A stretch of DNA of 59,321 nucleotides from Paraburkholderia rhynchosiae (GTDB lineage: Bacteria > Pseudomonadota > Gammaproteobacteria > Burkholderiales > Burkholderiaceae). The stretch spans positions 1 through 59,321 of the forward strand of contig NZ_PNXY01000035.1 in assembly GCF_002879865.1 (NCBI RefSeq), given 5' to 3'. Below the pieces are notes generated by a model, which saw only the letters and a program-made list of their open reading frames with translations, was not told the origin of the DNA and ran no database searches. Shown here piece after piece: positions 1 to 8,955 of this stretch. Position numbers and translations under genes: made by a program. How positions within the stretch are numbered: position 1 is the first letter of the stretch; each line of letters starts with the position of its first letter.

Positions 1-67
1 ACAGGTCAGCCAGTCTTTCATGCAACAGATCGATTTCATGTTCCCACGCTTTCGCGATCTCTTTCAT
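1..67 (-). CDS. 5' end of an unknown gene, cut by the window edge
   Basis: An open frame starts at ATG (67-65, minus strand) and runs to the window edge, giving 22 residues that begin MKEIAKAWEHEIDLLHERLA. It is amphipathic and charged, as expected for a helical N-terminus. No family is recognisable from so little. Support for it being real is the AGGA just before the start and the strong dyad immediately upstream (71-104), which looks like an operator. It could equally be chance. Confidence 0.35.
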   Translation of the reverse strand, partial: MKEIAKAWEHEIDLLHERLADL

Positions 68-70
68 AGT

Positions 71-104
71 CCTATACCAAGTAGTAGTACTAACTTACTA
101 TAGG
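71..104. promoter_or_regulatory. 34-bp imperfect dyad, candidate operator
   Basis: CCTATA at 71-76 pairs with TATAGG at 99-104. Counting inward the half-sites agree at 10 of the first 12 positions (CCTATA, two free bases, AAGT), and the centre holds the palindrome TAGTACTA (85-92). It lies just before the start of the leftward gene at the window edge, so it may be the binding site of a regulator, perhaps that gene's own product. Confidence 0.4.
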
Positions 105-194
105 AAAAAATAACTACGGCTGTAGTGCTAATGGCTTCGCCACCATCGGACACCGCACGAGAAAACCCAATCACTTCCGCATGGCACTGACGAC

Positions 195-806
195 GTGACC
201 CAGACTGTCCGAAATCCCCGCCCCCGTTTCGTCACACGGCGTTCCCCGGTGCATGGACGCGGGCTGTTCGCCAACCGCGTCATCGCCGCGGCCGAACTCA
301 TCTGCGAATACAAGGGTGCGCGTATCACCTGGCGCGAAGTGCTGCGCCGCTGCGCCACCGACACCTCGGGTTCGGACCATACCTTTTATTTCGACGTGGG
401 CGATGGCACCGTCATCGATGGCGGCGAAGGCGGCAATAACGCACGATGGCTTAACCACGCGTGCACGCCTAACTGCGAAGCCGAAGTCATGGACGGGCGG
501 GTGTTTATCCGCGCGTTGCGCGATATCGAGCCCGGTCAAGAGCTGACCATCGACTACGCGCTAACCGTCGAAGGCCGCTATACCGTCGAACTCAGGGAGC
601 GCTTCAGGTGTCACTGCGCAGCGCCCGACTGCCGCGGCACCATGCTAGAGAAGCGAAGAGCGAGCCGTCGCAAGGCCGTCGAAAGCGACGCGGTCAGAAG
701 CTCGGCGCCAGAGGGGCAGGCAGAGGTCGCTGTTGTGCCGTGCAGCGCAGCCGATGAACGCGTGGTCCAGCGGCGGAGCCAGAATGCCCTCCCGCAGTGC
801 GGGTAA
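195..806 (+). CDS. SET-domain protein (putative protein lysine methyltransferase)
   Basis: The protein has 203 residues from a GTG start; the frame is closed by a stop just upstream. It is a compact SET domain followed by a post-SET cysteine motif. HGRGLFA (residues 20-26) is the usual entry strand, N87-H88 in NHACTPNC is the SAM-binding NH motif, and Y121 in TIDYAL is the catalytic tyrosine. Cys139, Cys141 and Cys146 (CHC...PDC) form the zinc-binding post-SET. SET proteins use S-adenosylmethionine to methylate lysines, and bacterial targets are mostly unknown. The tail from about residue 155 is basic, low in order and unconserved-looking. An inverted repeat follows the gene at 810-860. The fold call is firm; the target is not known. 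Confidence 0.85.
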   Translation: MTQTVRNPRPRFVTRRSPVHGRGLFANRVIAAAELICEYKGARITWREVLRRCATDTSGSDHTFYFDVGDGTVIDGGEGGNNARWLNHACTPNCEAEVMDGRVFIRALRDIEPGQELTIDYALTVEGRYTVELRERFRCHCAAPDCRGTMLEKRRASRRKAVESDAVRSSAPEGQAEVAVVPCSAADERVVQRRSQNALPQCG

Positions 807-2113
807 TGGAGCGGCCGGACACAGGCTCAATTGTGGTCACGTGGCGTGAGTCCGGCCGCTGCTGCTATACAGAGCAGCGCTGGAAGCTGACGGAGCGCCA
901 TCGGATGGTGAATGCGCGCTGTCGGGAATTCGTGTGCACGCGGGCTACAGTGTTGGTATGCCATGCGGAGACCCTCGACCGGTCAATGCCGATTCATTGA
1001 TTTCGAAGAGAGCGTCGCAGGCATGTCAGTCGGCGACGGCTGCATAGCCTGAGGCAGCGCTGACGGCAGAAATAATACGTCAGCGGTATTGCTGGCGTGG
1101 ACCGCGCAGCGATGTACGCTCCCGCGTGTTGCAGACCTCCGCATGAGGTCGTCACAGGCAGGAGAAAGCATGTGGAAAATTCTTACCACTGGCGCTGTAT
1201 TGTTGACCGTCGCGATGCGCACCAGTGACGGAAGGCTGTTGCTCGACCATAGTTGGCCTGGTATCCGACCGCGACAACTGCCCGATGACTCAACAGGCAT
1301 TGGCAGCGGTCGGACGACCTGACGTCTTTTGCAGCCTCAATGTCGCCGGTCGCGCCCGCTTGCCGGAGTAACTTGGCGGCCTGTTCGAGACTCATACCGA
1401 AAAGATGGGCAACCTGATGGAACTCGAACCAGGCTGTGTTCTCGTCGAGCCTTCCATCGATTTTCGTGCTGTTCGACGCACAAACATACTTTATGGTCCT
1501 CATCGAGCAGGCTCTTCATAGTCGTCGAATCATCATCAGAGTTGTTCGGCACGCTGTTGCGGAACCGCTCTACGTTTGACCGTACCTCATTCAACAGGAC
1601 CGCACAGCCTTCCGATAAAACAAATACGCCCACGACAGAGAACTACGCCGACAACCCGCCGGATACCGTGCCGAAATATTCTGTTTCAGAGCTCACAAGT
1701 ACACCGTAATAGCGGTCAGCTGTGACGTTGAGGAGATAACGGCAAGATGCCGTTCCTCGACAGGAGTTGGCCATTAGCACCGGCGTTTGTTCACTCCGGA
1801 CATGACGGACATGAGCTACAGTTCTTCTCATGGTTTGCGAGAACGGTTTAAATCGACCCCGGAGTCGAGCTACCGTATGTGAGCGTCGACTTCAGGGAAG
1901 CCCTCATCTTGGCGACCGTCCCAAACAGTGGCGACTATCGGTAGAAAATGCGTATCATCGGTGATGAGTCAACAGGGCTGCTCCAATGGTCTCGGAGATT
2001 GTGCCTTTACCAGCTGCGCATATTTCCTTTTCGCATAGCCCGTTGCGGTAGCATTCGGAGCGACATGCGCAGCTTTCTCACCAAAAATCTCCACAATCGG
2101 CCGGTGATTTGCC
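807..2113. other. 1.3-kb stretch without a convincing gene
   Basis: Frames here are short, overlap on both strands and show no usable ribosome-binding sites. An 11-bp inverted repeat (810-820 with 850-860) may end the SET gene transcript, though there is no T-run. A minus-strand frame at 1503-1183 has a short segment with a weak likeness to RhuM-type proteins. GC content is visibly lower than in the right half of the window. It looks like decayed or transferred DNA at the left border of the catabolic island. Confidence 0.5.
1183..1503 (-). pseudogene. possible RhuM-like gene remnant
   Basis: The minus-strand frame holds the segment KIDGRLDENTAWF followed by HLFGMS. This resembles the pattern 'dG.tvWl...qmA.LFg' near the N-terminus of RhuM-type virulence or phage proteins. 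An overlapping frame upstream (1633 down to about 1510) also reads like protein (LLNEVRSNVERFRNSVP), as if a frameshift had split one gene. Downstream of about 1300 the sequence loses protein character. The likeness is weak and unverified. Confidence 0.2.
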
Positions 2114-3037
2114 ATGACGCTCCGCCAGCTTAGGTACTTCGTAGAGATTGCTCGTACACGCAGCATTACCCACGCAGCGCAGTCCCTAGGTGTCGCGCAG
2201 CCCGCGCTAAGCACGCATATCGCCGCTCTTGAGAGTGAGCTCGGTGTGCGCTTGTTCGAACGACATGCAAAAGGGGTTGAACTCTCAGAAGCTGGTGAGC
2301 GACTGTATGCCCGCGCTCTTGAACTGATTTCCGGTTTCGATAATCTGAAGCGCGACGTGAATCAGACGGAAGACTCACCCGTTGGGAAAGTACGGCTATG
2401 CATTGGAGGCGCGATTGCCGCCATTGTTGCTCCGCCCCTACTCCGTTCGATGGCCGAAAGATACCCGCTTGTGGACCTGCACGTCACCGATGCGTTGTCG
2501 CATGAAATTCAGATGCAATTGGAGGCCGGCGTAGCCGAACTGGCGCTCATGCCGAACGCCGCTGAGATTCCAGGGATGAGCTCTGTATCGGTGTTGGAAG
2601 AGCCGTTCATGCTCTTCGGCGCCTCGGAACTCATGCGCGACAAACCCTCATTGGTTCCGTTCGCCGATGTCGCCGGATTGCCTCTCGCAGCTCCAGACCG
2701 GGCGTACGATGCGCGCAAGGTGATTGAGCGAGTTGCCGCAAACGCAGGATTGACGCTGGACATCCGATACGAGCTGAATAGCACCGGAATGCTTATCGGG
2801 GTTGTCAAAGAAGGGCTGGCGTACGCGGTCTTACCGAGCAACCTCTGTCACGAGGCTGTTGCCACGGGCGCACTCGCACGGCGCGCAATCGACGCCCTGC
2901 CTGTCACCCGGGTGCAGGCAATTGTCTGGCTCAGCGATAGGGCACTTACCCCAGCTGCTGCAGCGGTGAAGGACCAATTGGCTCAGACAGTGCGGGTCTT
3001 GGTTGCCAAGGGCCGACTCGAGGGGCGAGCGGTCTGA
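2114..3037 (+). CDS. LysR-family regulator (LysR-1), probable regulator of sulfatase module A
   Basis: This 307-residue protein has the full LysR layout. A winged helix-turn-helix lies at residues 1-60, with LRQLRYFVEIA and the recognition helix QPALSTHIAALE, followed by a linker helix and a periplasmic-binding-like effector domain at about 90-295. It is near the usual family length. It reads in the same direction as the sulfatase gene that starts 233 bases downstream. The spacer contains a 24-bp inverted repeat (3164-3187), so it probably controls that operon in response to the imported substrate or an intermediate. The NAC/CbbR-like opening is typical of regulators of catabolic operons. The target is inferred from position only. 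Confidence 0.85.
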   Translation: MTLRQLRYFVEIARTRSITHAAQSLGVAQPALSTHIAALESELGVRLFERHAKGVELSEAGERLYARALELISGFDNLKRDVNQTEDSPVGKVRLCIGGAIAAIVAPPLLRSMAERYPLVDLHVTDALSHEIQMQLEAGVAELALMPNAAEIPGMSSVSVLEEPFMLFGASELMRDKPSLVPFADVAGLPLAAPDRAYDARKVIERVAANAGLTLDIRYELNSTGMLIGVVKEGLAYAVLPSNLCHEAVATGALARRAIDALPVTRVQAIVWLSDRALTPAAAAVKDQLAQTVRVLVAKGRLEGRAV

Positions 3038-3163
3038 TGCCTTGGACTGTCGCGCTGAAGACAGATAGGTACTTTCCCGATTGCTTCGCTATGTCGCCGA
3101 AGCGCAATCGTCGCCGCGTCTAACGCAACTGATTGATTTCATTGATTTTATGCCGCGTGCGCG

Positions 3164-3187
3164 AGGTATACAAAAAAACTGATACCT
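3164..3187. promoter_or_regulatory. inverted repeat upstream of sulfatase-1, candidate LysR-1 site
   Basis: AGGTAT (3164-3169) and ATACCT (3182-3187) form a perfect 6-bp repeat around an A-rich 12-base centre. It lies 84 bases before the sulfatase-1 start and after the lysR-1 stop, the usual place for an activator site. It differs from the dyad used near LysR-2, which suggests the two regulators recognise different sites. Confidence 0.4.
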
Positions 3188-3270
3188 AGTCAGCCAAATT
3201 CAGTATTGGATTTGATGTGCCGCCTAAGCGACCTTCTCCTTAAACGTGAATACGTAAGTGGAGACGAAAA

Positions 3271-4722
3271 ATGGCTAGGCGAAACGTTGTTGTCATCATG
3301 TCCGACGAACACGACCCGCGGATTATGGGCTGCTCGGGACATCCTTTTGTAAAAACCCCGAATTTCGATGCCTTGGCGAGTCGCGGTACCCGATTCCGGA
3401 ACGCCTACACGCCAAGCCCCATTTGCGTGCCAGCCCGAGCCGCGTTCGCGACCGGCTTGCGCGTACATCAGATTCGGCACTGGGACAACGCGATGCCGTA
3501 TTTCGGCGCTCAGCGAGGTTGGGGAAATGTCCTTCAAGACCATGGCATTCGCGTGGAAAGCATCGGGAAACTGCACTATCGCGCCGAGGAGGACCCTGCT
3601 GGGTTCGACAAGGAACACGTTCCAATGCACGTCGTTGGCGGTCACGGAATGGTCTGGGGCTCCATTCGCGACCCGTTCAAGCCGCGCCACGATGGTCCTC
3701 GCATGCTTGGGGAACGAATCGGTCCTGGCGAGTCGTCATACACCGAGTACGACCGCGATGTCACCGCTCGCGCCGTCCAGTGGCTGAAGGACGCTGCTGA
3801 AGACGAGTCCGACAAGCCATTTGTGCTTTACGTCGGACTCGTGGCGCCGCATTTCCCCTTCGTGGTCGCCGAGAAGTTCTTCAACATGTACCCGCCAGAG
3901 ACGATGCCCGAGCCGAAGTTGCATCCGAACAGCGGCTATGTTCGTCATCCATGGGTGCAGGAGTATGCCGATTTCATGGGTGGTGAGCAGCGGTTCGCAG
4001 ACAACGACGAGCGTCTGCGCGCCTTCTCCGCATACTACGGGCTGGTCTCCTGGCTTGACGACAACGTTGGCCAAATTGTCCAGGCGATTAACGGTTCGTC
4101 CCTCGCAGACGACACCACGATTATCTATACGTCGGACCACGGCGATAATCTCGGCGCGCGCGGCGTGTGGGGCAAGTCTACGCTCTACGAAGAAAGCGTG
4201 AAGGTACCGATGATTGTGAATGGCCCAGGCGTTCCTGTGTCTGTCAACGAGACGAGCGTTGACCTCCTAGACCTATTCCCCACAATCCTGGAGGGCGCCT
4301 CGGTCGATCCGGCAGGCGAAATGGGCGAGCGTCCGGGTCAATCACTTCTCGAACTCGCATCGAGCGCGCCGCAGAAGGACCGCGTCATTCTGAGTGAGTA
4401 CCATGCCGCTGGAAGTAACAGCGCAGGGTTCATGGTCCGTAAGGGGCGCTGGAAGTATCACTACTACATCGGATTCCGTCCGGAACTGTTTGACCTGGAA
4501 ACCGACCCGGAAGAACTCCGCGACCTAGGCGAAGACCCGGCATACGAAGATGTTCGTCAGCAAATGCACCGCGAGTTGACGGCCATCTGCGACCCGCACG
4601 AAGTCGACAGAATGGCGAAGGAAGACCAGGCGGCGCTCATCGAACGTTTTGGTGGTGTCGACGAGGCTCACAAATTCGGCTCGTCAACGTCGACGCCCGT
4701 TACCAGTGCTGTGACCGCCTGA
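3271..4722 (+). CDS. type I sulfatase, choline-sulfatase/arylsulfatase-like (sulfatase-1)
   Basis: The 483-residue protein belongs to the alkaline-phosphatase superfamily of sulfatases, which hydrolyse sulfate esters. Cys52 lies in C-V-P-A-R, the C-x-P-x-R signature where cysteine is converted to formylglycine, the catalytic nucleophile. Metal-binding residues are seen in the opening SDEH (11-14) and in SDHGDN (Asp289-His290). There is no signal peptide, so it works in the cytoplasm and its substrate must first be imported. It starts at ATG with GGAG eight bases upstream and is followed after 15 bases by the FAD dehydrogenase, so they are in one operon. Sulfatase-2 in this window is clearly related and aligns along its length. 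A phosphonate monoester hydrolase is the main alternative within this superfamily. The substrate is not readable from sequence. Confidence 0.88.
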   Translation: MARRNVVVIMSDEHDPRIMGCSGHPFVKTPNFDALASRGTRFRNAYTPSPICVPARAAFATGLRVHQIRHWDNAMPYFGAQRGWGNVLQDHGIRVESIGKLHYRAEEDPAGFDKEHVPMHVVGGHGMVWGSIRDPFKPRHDGPRMLGERIGPGESSYTEYDRDVTARAVQWLKDAAEDESDKPFVLYVGLVAPHFPFVVAEKFFNMYPPETMPEPKLHPNSGYVRHPWVQEYADFMGGEQRFADNDERLRAFSAYYGLVSWLDDNVGQIVQAINGSSLADDTTIIYTSDHGDNLGARGVWGKSTLYEESVKVPMIVNGPGVPVSVNETSVDLLDLFPTILEGASVDPAGEMGERPGQSLLELASSAPQKDRVILSEYHAAGSNSAGFMVRKGRWKYHYYIGFRPELFDLETDPEELRDLGEDPAYEDVRQQMHRELTAICDPHEVDRMAKEDQAALIERFGGVDEAHKFGSSTSTPVTSAVTA

Positions 4723-4737
4723 GAAAAGGAAAGCATC

Positions 4738-6105
4738 ATGGAAACAACATCGCTTTCGCCTGCGTTGGAAAGTGCCGGGCTGCAAGGAGCGGACATCCAG
4801 GACCGCTTCCTCGGAGACTGGAGCGGTTTGACCATCGGTCGCCCTGCGATTGTGTATCGGCCAACAAGCACGGAAGAAGTCTCGCAAATCCTCAAAACTT
4901 GTCATCGAGACGGCCGACCCGTCACTGTGCAAGGCGGGTTGACGGGCGTAGCCGGCGGCGGTGTGCCCGATGAGGGCGACGTCGTTATCAATCTTGAGCG
5001 CATGAACAAGGTTGAACAAATCGACGAGCTCGAGGGCATCATGCTTGTCCAGGCCGGCGCCACGCTTCAGTCTGTCCAGGAAGCAGCAGCAGCCTGCGAC
5101 TGGATGTTTGCGGTCGACCTAGGCGCGCGTGGGAGTTGCCAGGTTGGCGGCAATGCGTCCACGAATGCAGGCGGCATTCGTGTGCTCAAATACGGCACCA
5201 TGCGCGACTCTGTGCTGGGCGTCGAAGTCGTTCTTGCTGACGGAACGATTGTTTCGTCGCTCAAGGGACTGGTCAAAAACAGCACGGGCCTCGACCCGCG
5301 AAACGTTTTCGTCGGTTCCGAGGGAACCCTCGGCATCATCACTCGCTTGACGCTGCGGTTGCGCCCTCCCATGGGTACGCCCTCCACGGCAATGGTCGCG
5401 GCGGATTCGTTCGAGCGTCTCCCGGTCTTGCTGCGCAACCTCCGCCGTCGGGTCGGTGACGCACTCTGCGCATTCGAATTCATGTCGGCCGACTATGTCG
5501 ACATGGCGTGCAAGCTGACGGACACGCCGCGACCGCTCGCGGGCAAACCGGTCTGGTACGTTCTTATCGAGGCGGCTGGCATGCCGGGCGAATCGATGGA
5601 TGAGCGACTGCAAGATGCCCTCGGCGCGGCGCTAGACGAAGGCGAAATCACGGACTGCGTTCAGGCATCCAACTTGTCGCACGCAATGAAGCTCTGGCGC
5701 ATTCGCGAATCTATCCCTGAAGTCCTGACCCATATCAAGCGAGCCATCACCATGGATGTGGGCTTGCCGTGGGCACAAACCGCGAGCTTCCTGGAATCCA
5801 TCGAAAGCGAGCTCAAAGCGAAGTTCCCCAACGCCAGCCATCTCTGGTTGGGTCACCTTGGCGACAACAACCTGCACCTTCTGAGCGGCCCACTCGACGA
5901 GCATGAATACGAGCAACTCGAACCGTTTGTGTTCGAGGCGCTTCGCGGTCGGGCGGGAACTATCAGTGCGGAACACGGAGTTGGCCGCCTCAAGAAGCCA
6001 TTCCTCACGGTTTGTCGCAGCGAGGAGGAAATAGAGGTAATGCGTCGTATCAAGAAGGCGCTCGACCCGAAGGGCATTCTCAATCCGGGAAGAATTCTCG
6101 ACTAA
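4738..6105 (+). CDS. FAD-linked 2-hydroxyacid dehydrogenase (GlcD / D-2-hydroxyglutarate dehydrogenase family)
   Basis: The 455-residue flavoprotein has an N-terminal PCMH-type FAD-binding domain (about 35-215; Gly-rich GGLTGVAGG near 66-74 and GGNASTNAGG near 137) and a C-terminal FAD-oxidase domain. Near residue 371 it has GHLGDNNLH and near 412 EHGVG; these are the metal and carboxylate binding residues of the D-lactate and D-2-hydroxyglutarate dehydrogenases. Such enzymes oxidise a D-2-hydroxy acid to the 2-oxo acid and commonly pass electrons to ETF, and etfB and etfA lie 2.9 kb downstream. Inference: it oxidises the hydroxy acid freed by sulfatase-1. The chain length and stereochemistry of the substrate are unknown. 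Confidence 0.85.
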   Translation: METTSLSPALESAGLQGADIQDRFLGDWSGLTIGRPAIVYRPTSTEEVSQILKTCHRDGRPVTVQGGLTGVAGGGVPDEGDVVINLERMNKVEQIDELEGIMLVQAGATLQSVQEAAAACDWMFAVDLGARGSCQVGGNASTNAGGIRVLKYGTMRDSVLGVEVVLADGTIVSSLKGLVKNSTGLDPRNVFVGSEGTLGIITRLTLRLRPPMGTPSTAMVAADSFERLPVLLRNLRRRVGDALCAFEFMSADYVDMACKLTDTPRPLAGKPVWYVLIEAAGMPGESMDERLQDALGAALDEGEITDCVQASNLSHAMKLWRIRESIPEVLTHIKRAITMDVGLPWAQTASFLESIESELKAKFPNASHLWLGHLGDNNLHLLSGPLDEHEYEQLEPFVFEALRGRAGTISAEHGVGRLKKPFLTVCRSEEEIEVMRRIKKALDPKGILNPGRILD

Positions 6106-6235
6106 CCGGGTTTCTGCGATGGACGACTCTACAGCCGGATGTCTGTCGCAAATGCGGTGAACCTCGCAGTCCCGACCGCTTAACTTGCCACCATGCCGAC
6201 CAGAGAGCGTGGACGCGACCGAAATGGAGAAGACA

Positions 6236-7543
6236 ATGACGTCAGCAGCCCCCGCAGTAACGAAGGTCAGCGAAGCCCCAAGCAGGCGTAGTTGGAAGAC
6301 GGTCATTCTGGCGAGCCTCGGTGGCTCGTTAGAGATGTACGATTTCATCATCTACGGCGTTTTCGCAGCGGAAATTTCGCGCCAGTTCTTCCCTGGCAAC
6401 GACCCGCTCATCTCCCTCATCAGTGCGTTCGGTGTGTTCGCTGTCGGATACGCATCCAGGCCGCTTGGGGGCATTGTACTTAGCAGCCTCGGTGACCGAT
6501 TCGGTCGACGAGGCGTCCTTCTGGTTTCGGTCTTCGCAATGTCGATTTCGACGATTGCGGTTGGTCTGACTCCTGGCTATGCCTCTATCGGGATGGCAGC
6601 GCCAATCCTGCTCATTATTTTTCGATTCTCGCAGGGCTTTTTCCTCGCCGGCGAATTGCCATGCGCAATCACCTATGTGGTGGAAGAGGTCCCGAGGCGT
6701 GGCGGGTTCGTAACAGGCGTGGTCATTTTCTGCGCCATTGCGGGCATATTGGTGGCGACAATCGTCAGCCTCGTCATTCATTCGGTGCTCCCGGCGGCGG
6801 AAGTCGACGCATACGGTTGGCGAATCGCGTTTGGCCTCGGCGGTGTAATTGGCTTCGCTTCGTATTGGGTTCGCACTTCATTGGAGGAGTCGCAGGAATT
6901 CCAGAAGATGCGAAGCCATGTCGCAAAGCGTCCGTTCAGGCAGCTTCTGCGTTCTCATCCCACTCAAATTGCCGTAGCCGTTGGCGTTGCTGCAATTGTG
7001 AACGGCTCCAACAGCCTGCTTTTCGTCGTGCTGCCGTCGTACTTTTCGCGCGTGCTCCACTACAGCGCGGACAGCCTCAGCATTGCGCAGAACGTAGGCA
7101 TCGCGGCCATGGCTGTGTCGTTGTTCTTTTTCGCGTGGTTGAGCGATACGGTTCCTGCCCGCTTGATTCACCGGGTCGGCACAGTCGTCATCCTTCTTGG
7201 GAGCATCCCTTTGTACGAGGGGCTGATTTCTCACAGCATCTCCGTCGTTACGATGTTCCTCGTGCTCGGTATTGTCGGTGGCTTTGTCAACGGTACATTC
7301 GGCTATCTTCTTGCCGACCTTTTTCCGACTCAGATTCGTTTCAGCGGGGTGGCTCTCTCATTGAATCTGGCAACTGCAGTATTCACCGGCTTGACCCCGC
7401 TGATTGTTACTCAGTTGCTAAAGGCGACAGGCTCCCTCATCGCGCCGGCAATGTATGCAGTCACCTGCGCCAGCATCGCGCTCGTAGCTGGGCTTTTTGT
7501 CAAACGGTTCAGCGGAAATATCGCGCCCAAGAACTCGAACTAG
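6236..7543 (+). CDS. MFS transporter, metabolite:H+ symporter type (MHS-1)
   Basis: The protein has 435 residues and twelve predicted membrane segments. MYDFIIYGVF in the first segment and the loop DRFGRR are typical of the metabolite:H+ symporters, which import organic acids such as citrate, 2-oxoglutarate or aromatic acids. The ATG at 6236 is chosen because GGAGAA lies seven bases before it; longer frames from 6185 have no such site. It follows the FAD dehydrogenase by 130 bases. It is a close paralogue of MHS-2 (15662-16960), sharing GELPCAITYVVEE among other stretches. The expected cargo is the sulfated acid used by the cytoplasmic sulfatase. Confidence 0.85.
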   Translation: MTSAAPAVTKVSEAPSRRSWKTVILASLGGSLEMYDFIIYGVFAAEISRQFFPGNDPLISLISAFGVFAVGYASRPLGGIVLSSLGDRFGRRGVLLVSVFAMSISTIAVGLTPGYASIGMAAPILLIIFRFSQGFFLAGELPCAITYVVEEVPRRGGFVTGVVIFCAIAGILVATIVSLVIHSVLPAAEVDAYGWRIAFGLGGVIGFASYWVRTSLEESQEFQKMRSHVAKRPFRQLLRSHPTQIAVAVGVAAIVNGSNSLLFVVLPSYFSRVLHYSADSLSIAQNVGIAAMAVSLFFFAWLSDTVPARLIHRVGTVVILLGSIPLYEGLISHSISVVTMFLVLGIVGGFVNGTFGYLLADLFPTQIRFSGVALSLNLATAVFTGLTPLIVTQLLKATGSLIAPAMYAVTCASIALVAGLFVKRFSGNIAPKNSN

Positions 7544-7651
7544 AGCGCCAGCGGAGAAAAAGCAGAAAAGATGTCGTTTACGATTTGAGCTCACGGACAG
7601 AAAGCAGCGCTGCGGGCTCCAGTAGTACAACTAAAAATATGACTTGGAGAC

Positions 7652-8902
7652 ATGGTGAAGACGAAAAAGTATATGCCGTTGGCGGCAGCCGCGTCGTTGC
7701 TGATGGCATCAGCTGCGTTCGCACAGAGCCGGGTGACGCTTTTCGGCGTTATCGACGAAGGCTTCAATTACCTCAGTAGTGCGCAGACGGCTCGGCCCGC
7801 AACGGGGCCGGTGGGCCACTCGCAATATTCTCTGCAGGACGGCGCAACGGGAGGACTAGGCGGAAGCCGGTGGGGACTTCGAGGCGAGGAGGACCTCGGC
7901 GCAGGGCTAACCGCGATTTTCCATCTCGAGGGCGGCTTCAACGTTAACAACGGCACGCTCGCGCAGGGCGGTGCACTCTTCGGGCGGCAGGCGTACGTCG
8001 GGATGAGGAGCGACGCGCTCGGCGCTGTGACGCTCGGGCGCCAATACGACTCGGTCGTCAGCTTTGTCCAGCTTTACTCCTCAGCTGCGCAATGGGGCGG
8101 CTACATAGGGGCGCACCCGGGTGACATTGACAATCTGGTGAATACGCATCGGATTAACAACGCCATTAAGTACTCCAGTCCGGACTTACATGGACTTACG
8201 TTCGGTGGCCTCTATAGCCTTGGAGGAGTTCCCGGAAGCGTCGGACGCAATCAATTGTGGTCGGCAGGCTTCAACTACTCCAACGGGTCGTTCGGAATCG
8301 CCGCGGCATATTTGAACGCGCGAAATCCCAACCTGTCATTCTTCGGCACCAACCCCAACAATGGGACAACCGTAGCTAGCAACAACTTCGGCTCCGCCGG
8401 TAGTGCGACTGCGCCGGAGGTGAATACAATTCAAGCGGGCTACGCTTCCGCCAGCACGGCGCAAATTATTGCCGCTGGCACCAGCTATCAAGTCGGTGCG
8501 GCAACGCTGGGGGCAGTGTACTCGAACGTTCAGTATCGCGGACTTGGTAACACCGCAACTTCCGGACCCAATCCGCTCGGCTACAGGGGGGCTGCGGTTT
8601 TCAACACCGCCGAAGCGAACTTCAAGTATCAAATCACGCCGGCACTCCTCGCCGGAGCTGCTTACGTGTTCACAAAAAACTCCGGCGCCGGAGGCCTTGG
8701 CCATGCGATTTATCAGCAAGGCTCGACCGGGCTCGACTACTTCCTGTCTAAAAGGACTGACACTTACATGATTCTGGTCTACCAGCATGCAAGCGGGACC
8801 GATTCGTTAGGGCGCGCCGCGATTGCAAACATCATGGGCCAGACGTCATCCGCGAGCAATCATCAAGTCGCCTTCCGACTTGGTATTCGACACAAGTTCT
8901 GA
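7652..8902 (+). CDS. outer-membrane porin, Gram-negative general type (porin-1)
   Basis: This 416-residue beta-barrel porin is of the Burkholderiales OmpC-like family. A signal peptide of about 24 residues ends ASAAFA before QS. The mature start VTLFGVIDEGF and the motif GSRWGLRGEEDLG are characteristic, and the C-terminus ends in phenylalanine (RHKF) as needed for barrel insertion. It sits between MHS-1 and etfB in the same direction, so it probably forms the outer-membrane entry route for the island's substrate. GGAG lies four bases before the ATG. Confidence 0.88.
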   Translation: MVKTKKYMPLAAAASLLMASAAFAQSRVTLFGVIDEGFNYLSSAQTARPATGPVGHSQYSLQDGATGGLGGSRWGLRGEEDLGAGLTAIFHLEGGFNVNNGTLAQGGALFGRQAYVGMRSDALGAVTLGRQYDSVVSFVQLYSSAAQWGGYIGAHPGDIDNLVNTHRINNAIKYSSPDLHGLTFGGLYSLGGVPGSVGRNQLWSAGFNYSNGSFGIAAAYLNARNPNLSFFGTNPNNGTTVASNNFGSAGSATAPEVNTIQAGYASASTAQIIAAGTSYQVGAATLGAVYSNVQYRGLGNTATSGPNPLGYRGAAVFNTAEANFKYQITPALLAGAAYVFTKNSGAGGLGHAIYQQGSTGLDYFLSKRTDTYMILVYQHASGTDSLGRAAIANIMGQTSSASNHQVAFRLGIRHKF

Positions 8903-8955
8903 GGACGCACGGCCGCCGCAGCGGCAGCAGGTTACACGCAATTCTGGGAGACTTA

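Noticed and set aside
1972..2115. 48-residue minus frame divergent from lysR-1 (MANHRPIVEIFGEKAAH...)
   Set aside because: Its start overlaps the lysR-1 start codon, leaving no promoter, and no family is recognised.
3271..4722. Naming sulfatase-1 as choline sulfatase BetC
   Set aside because: The catalytic motif is compatible, but no betaine genes are nearby and the context points to a 2-hydroxy acid; only the family is called.
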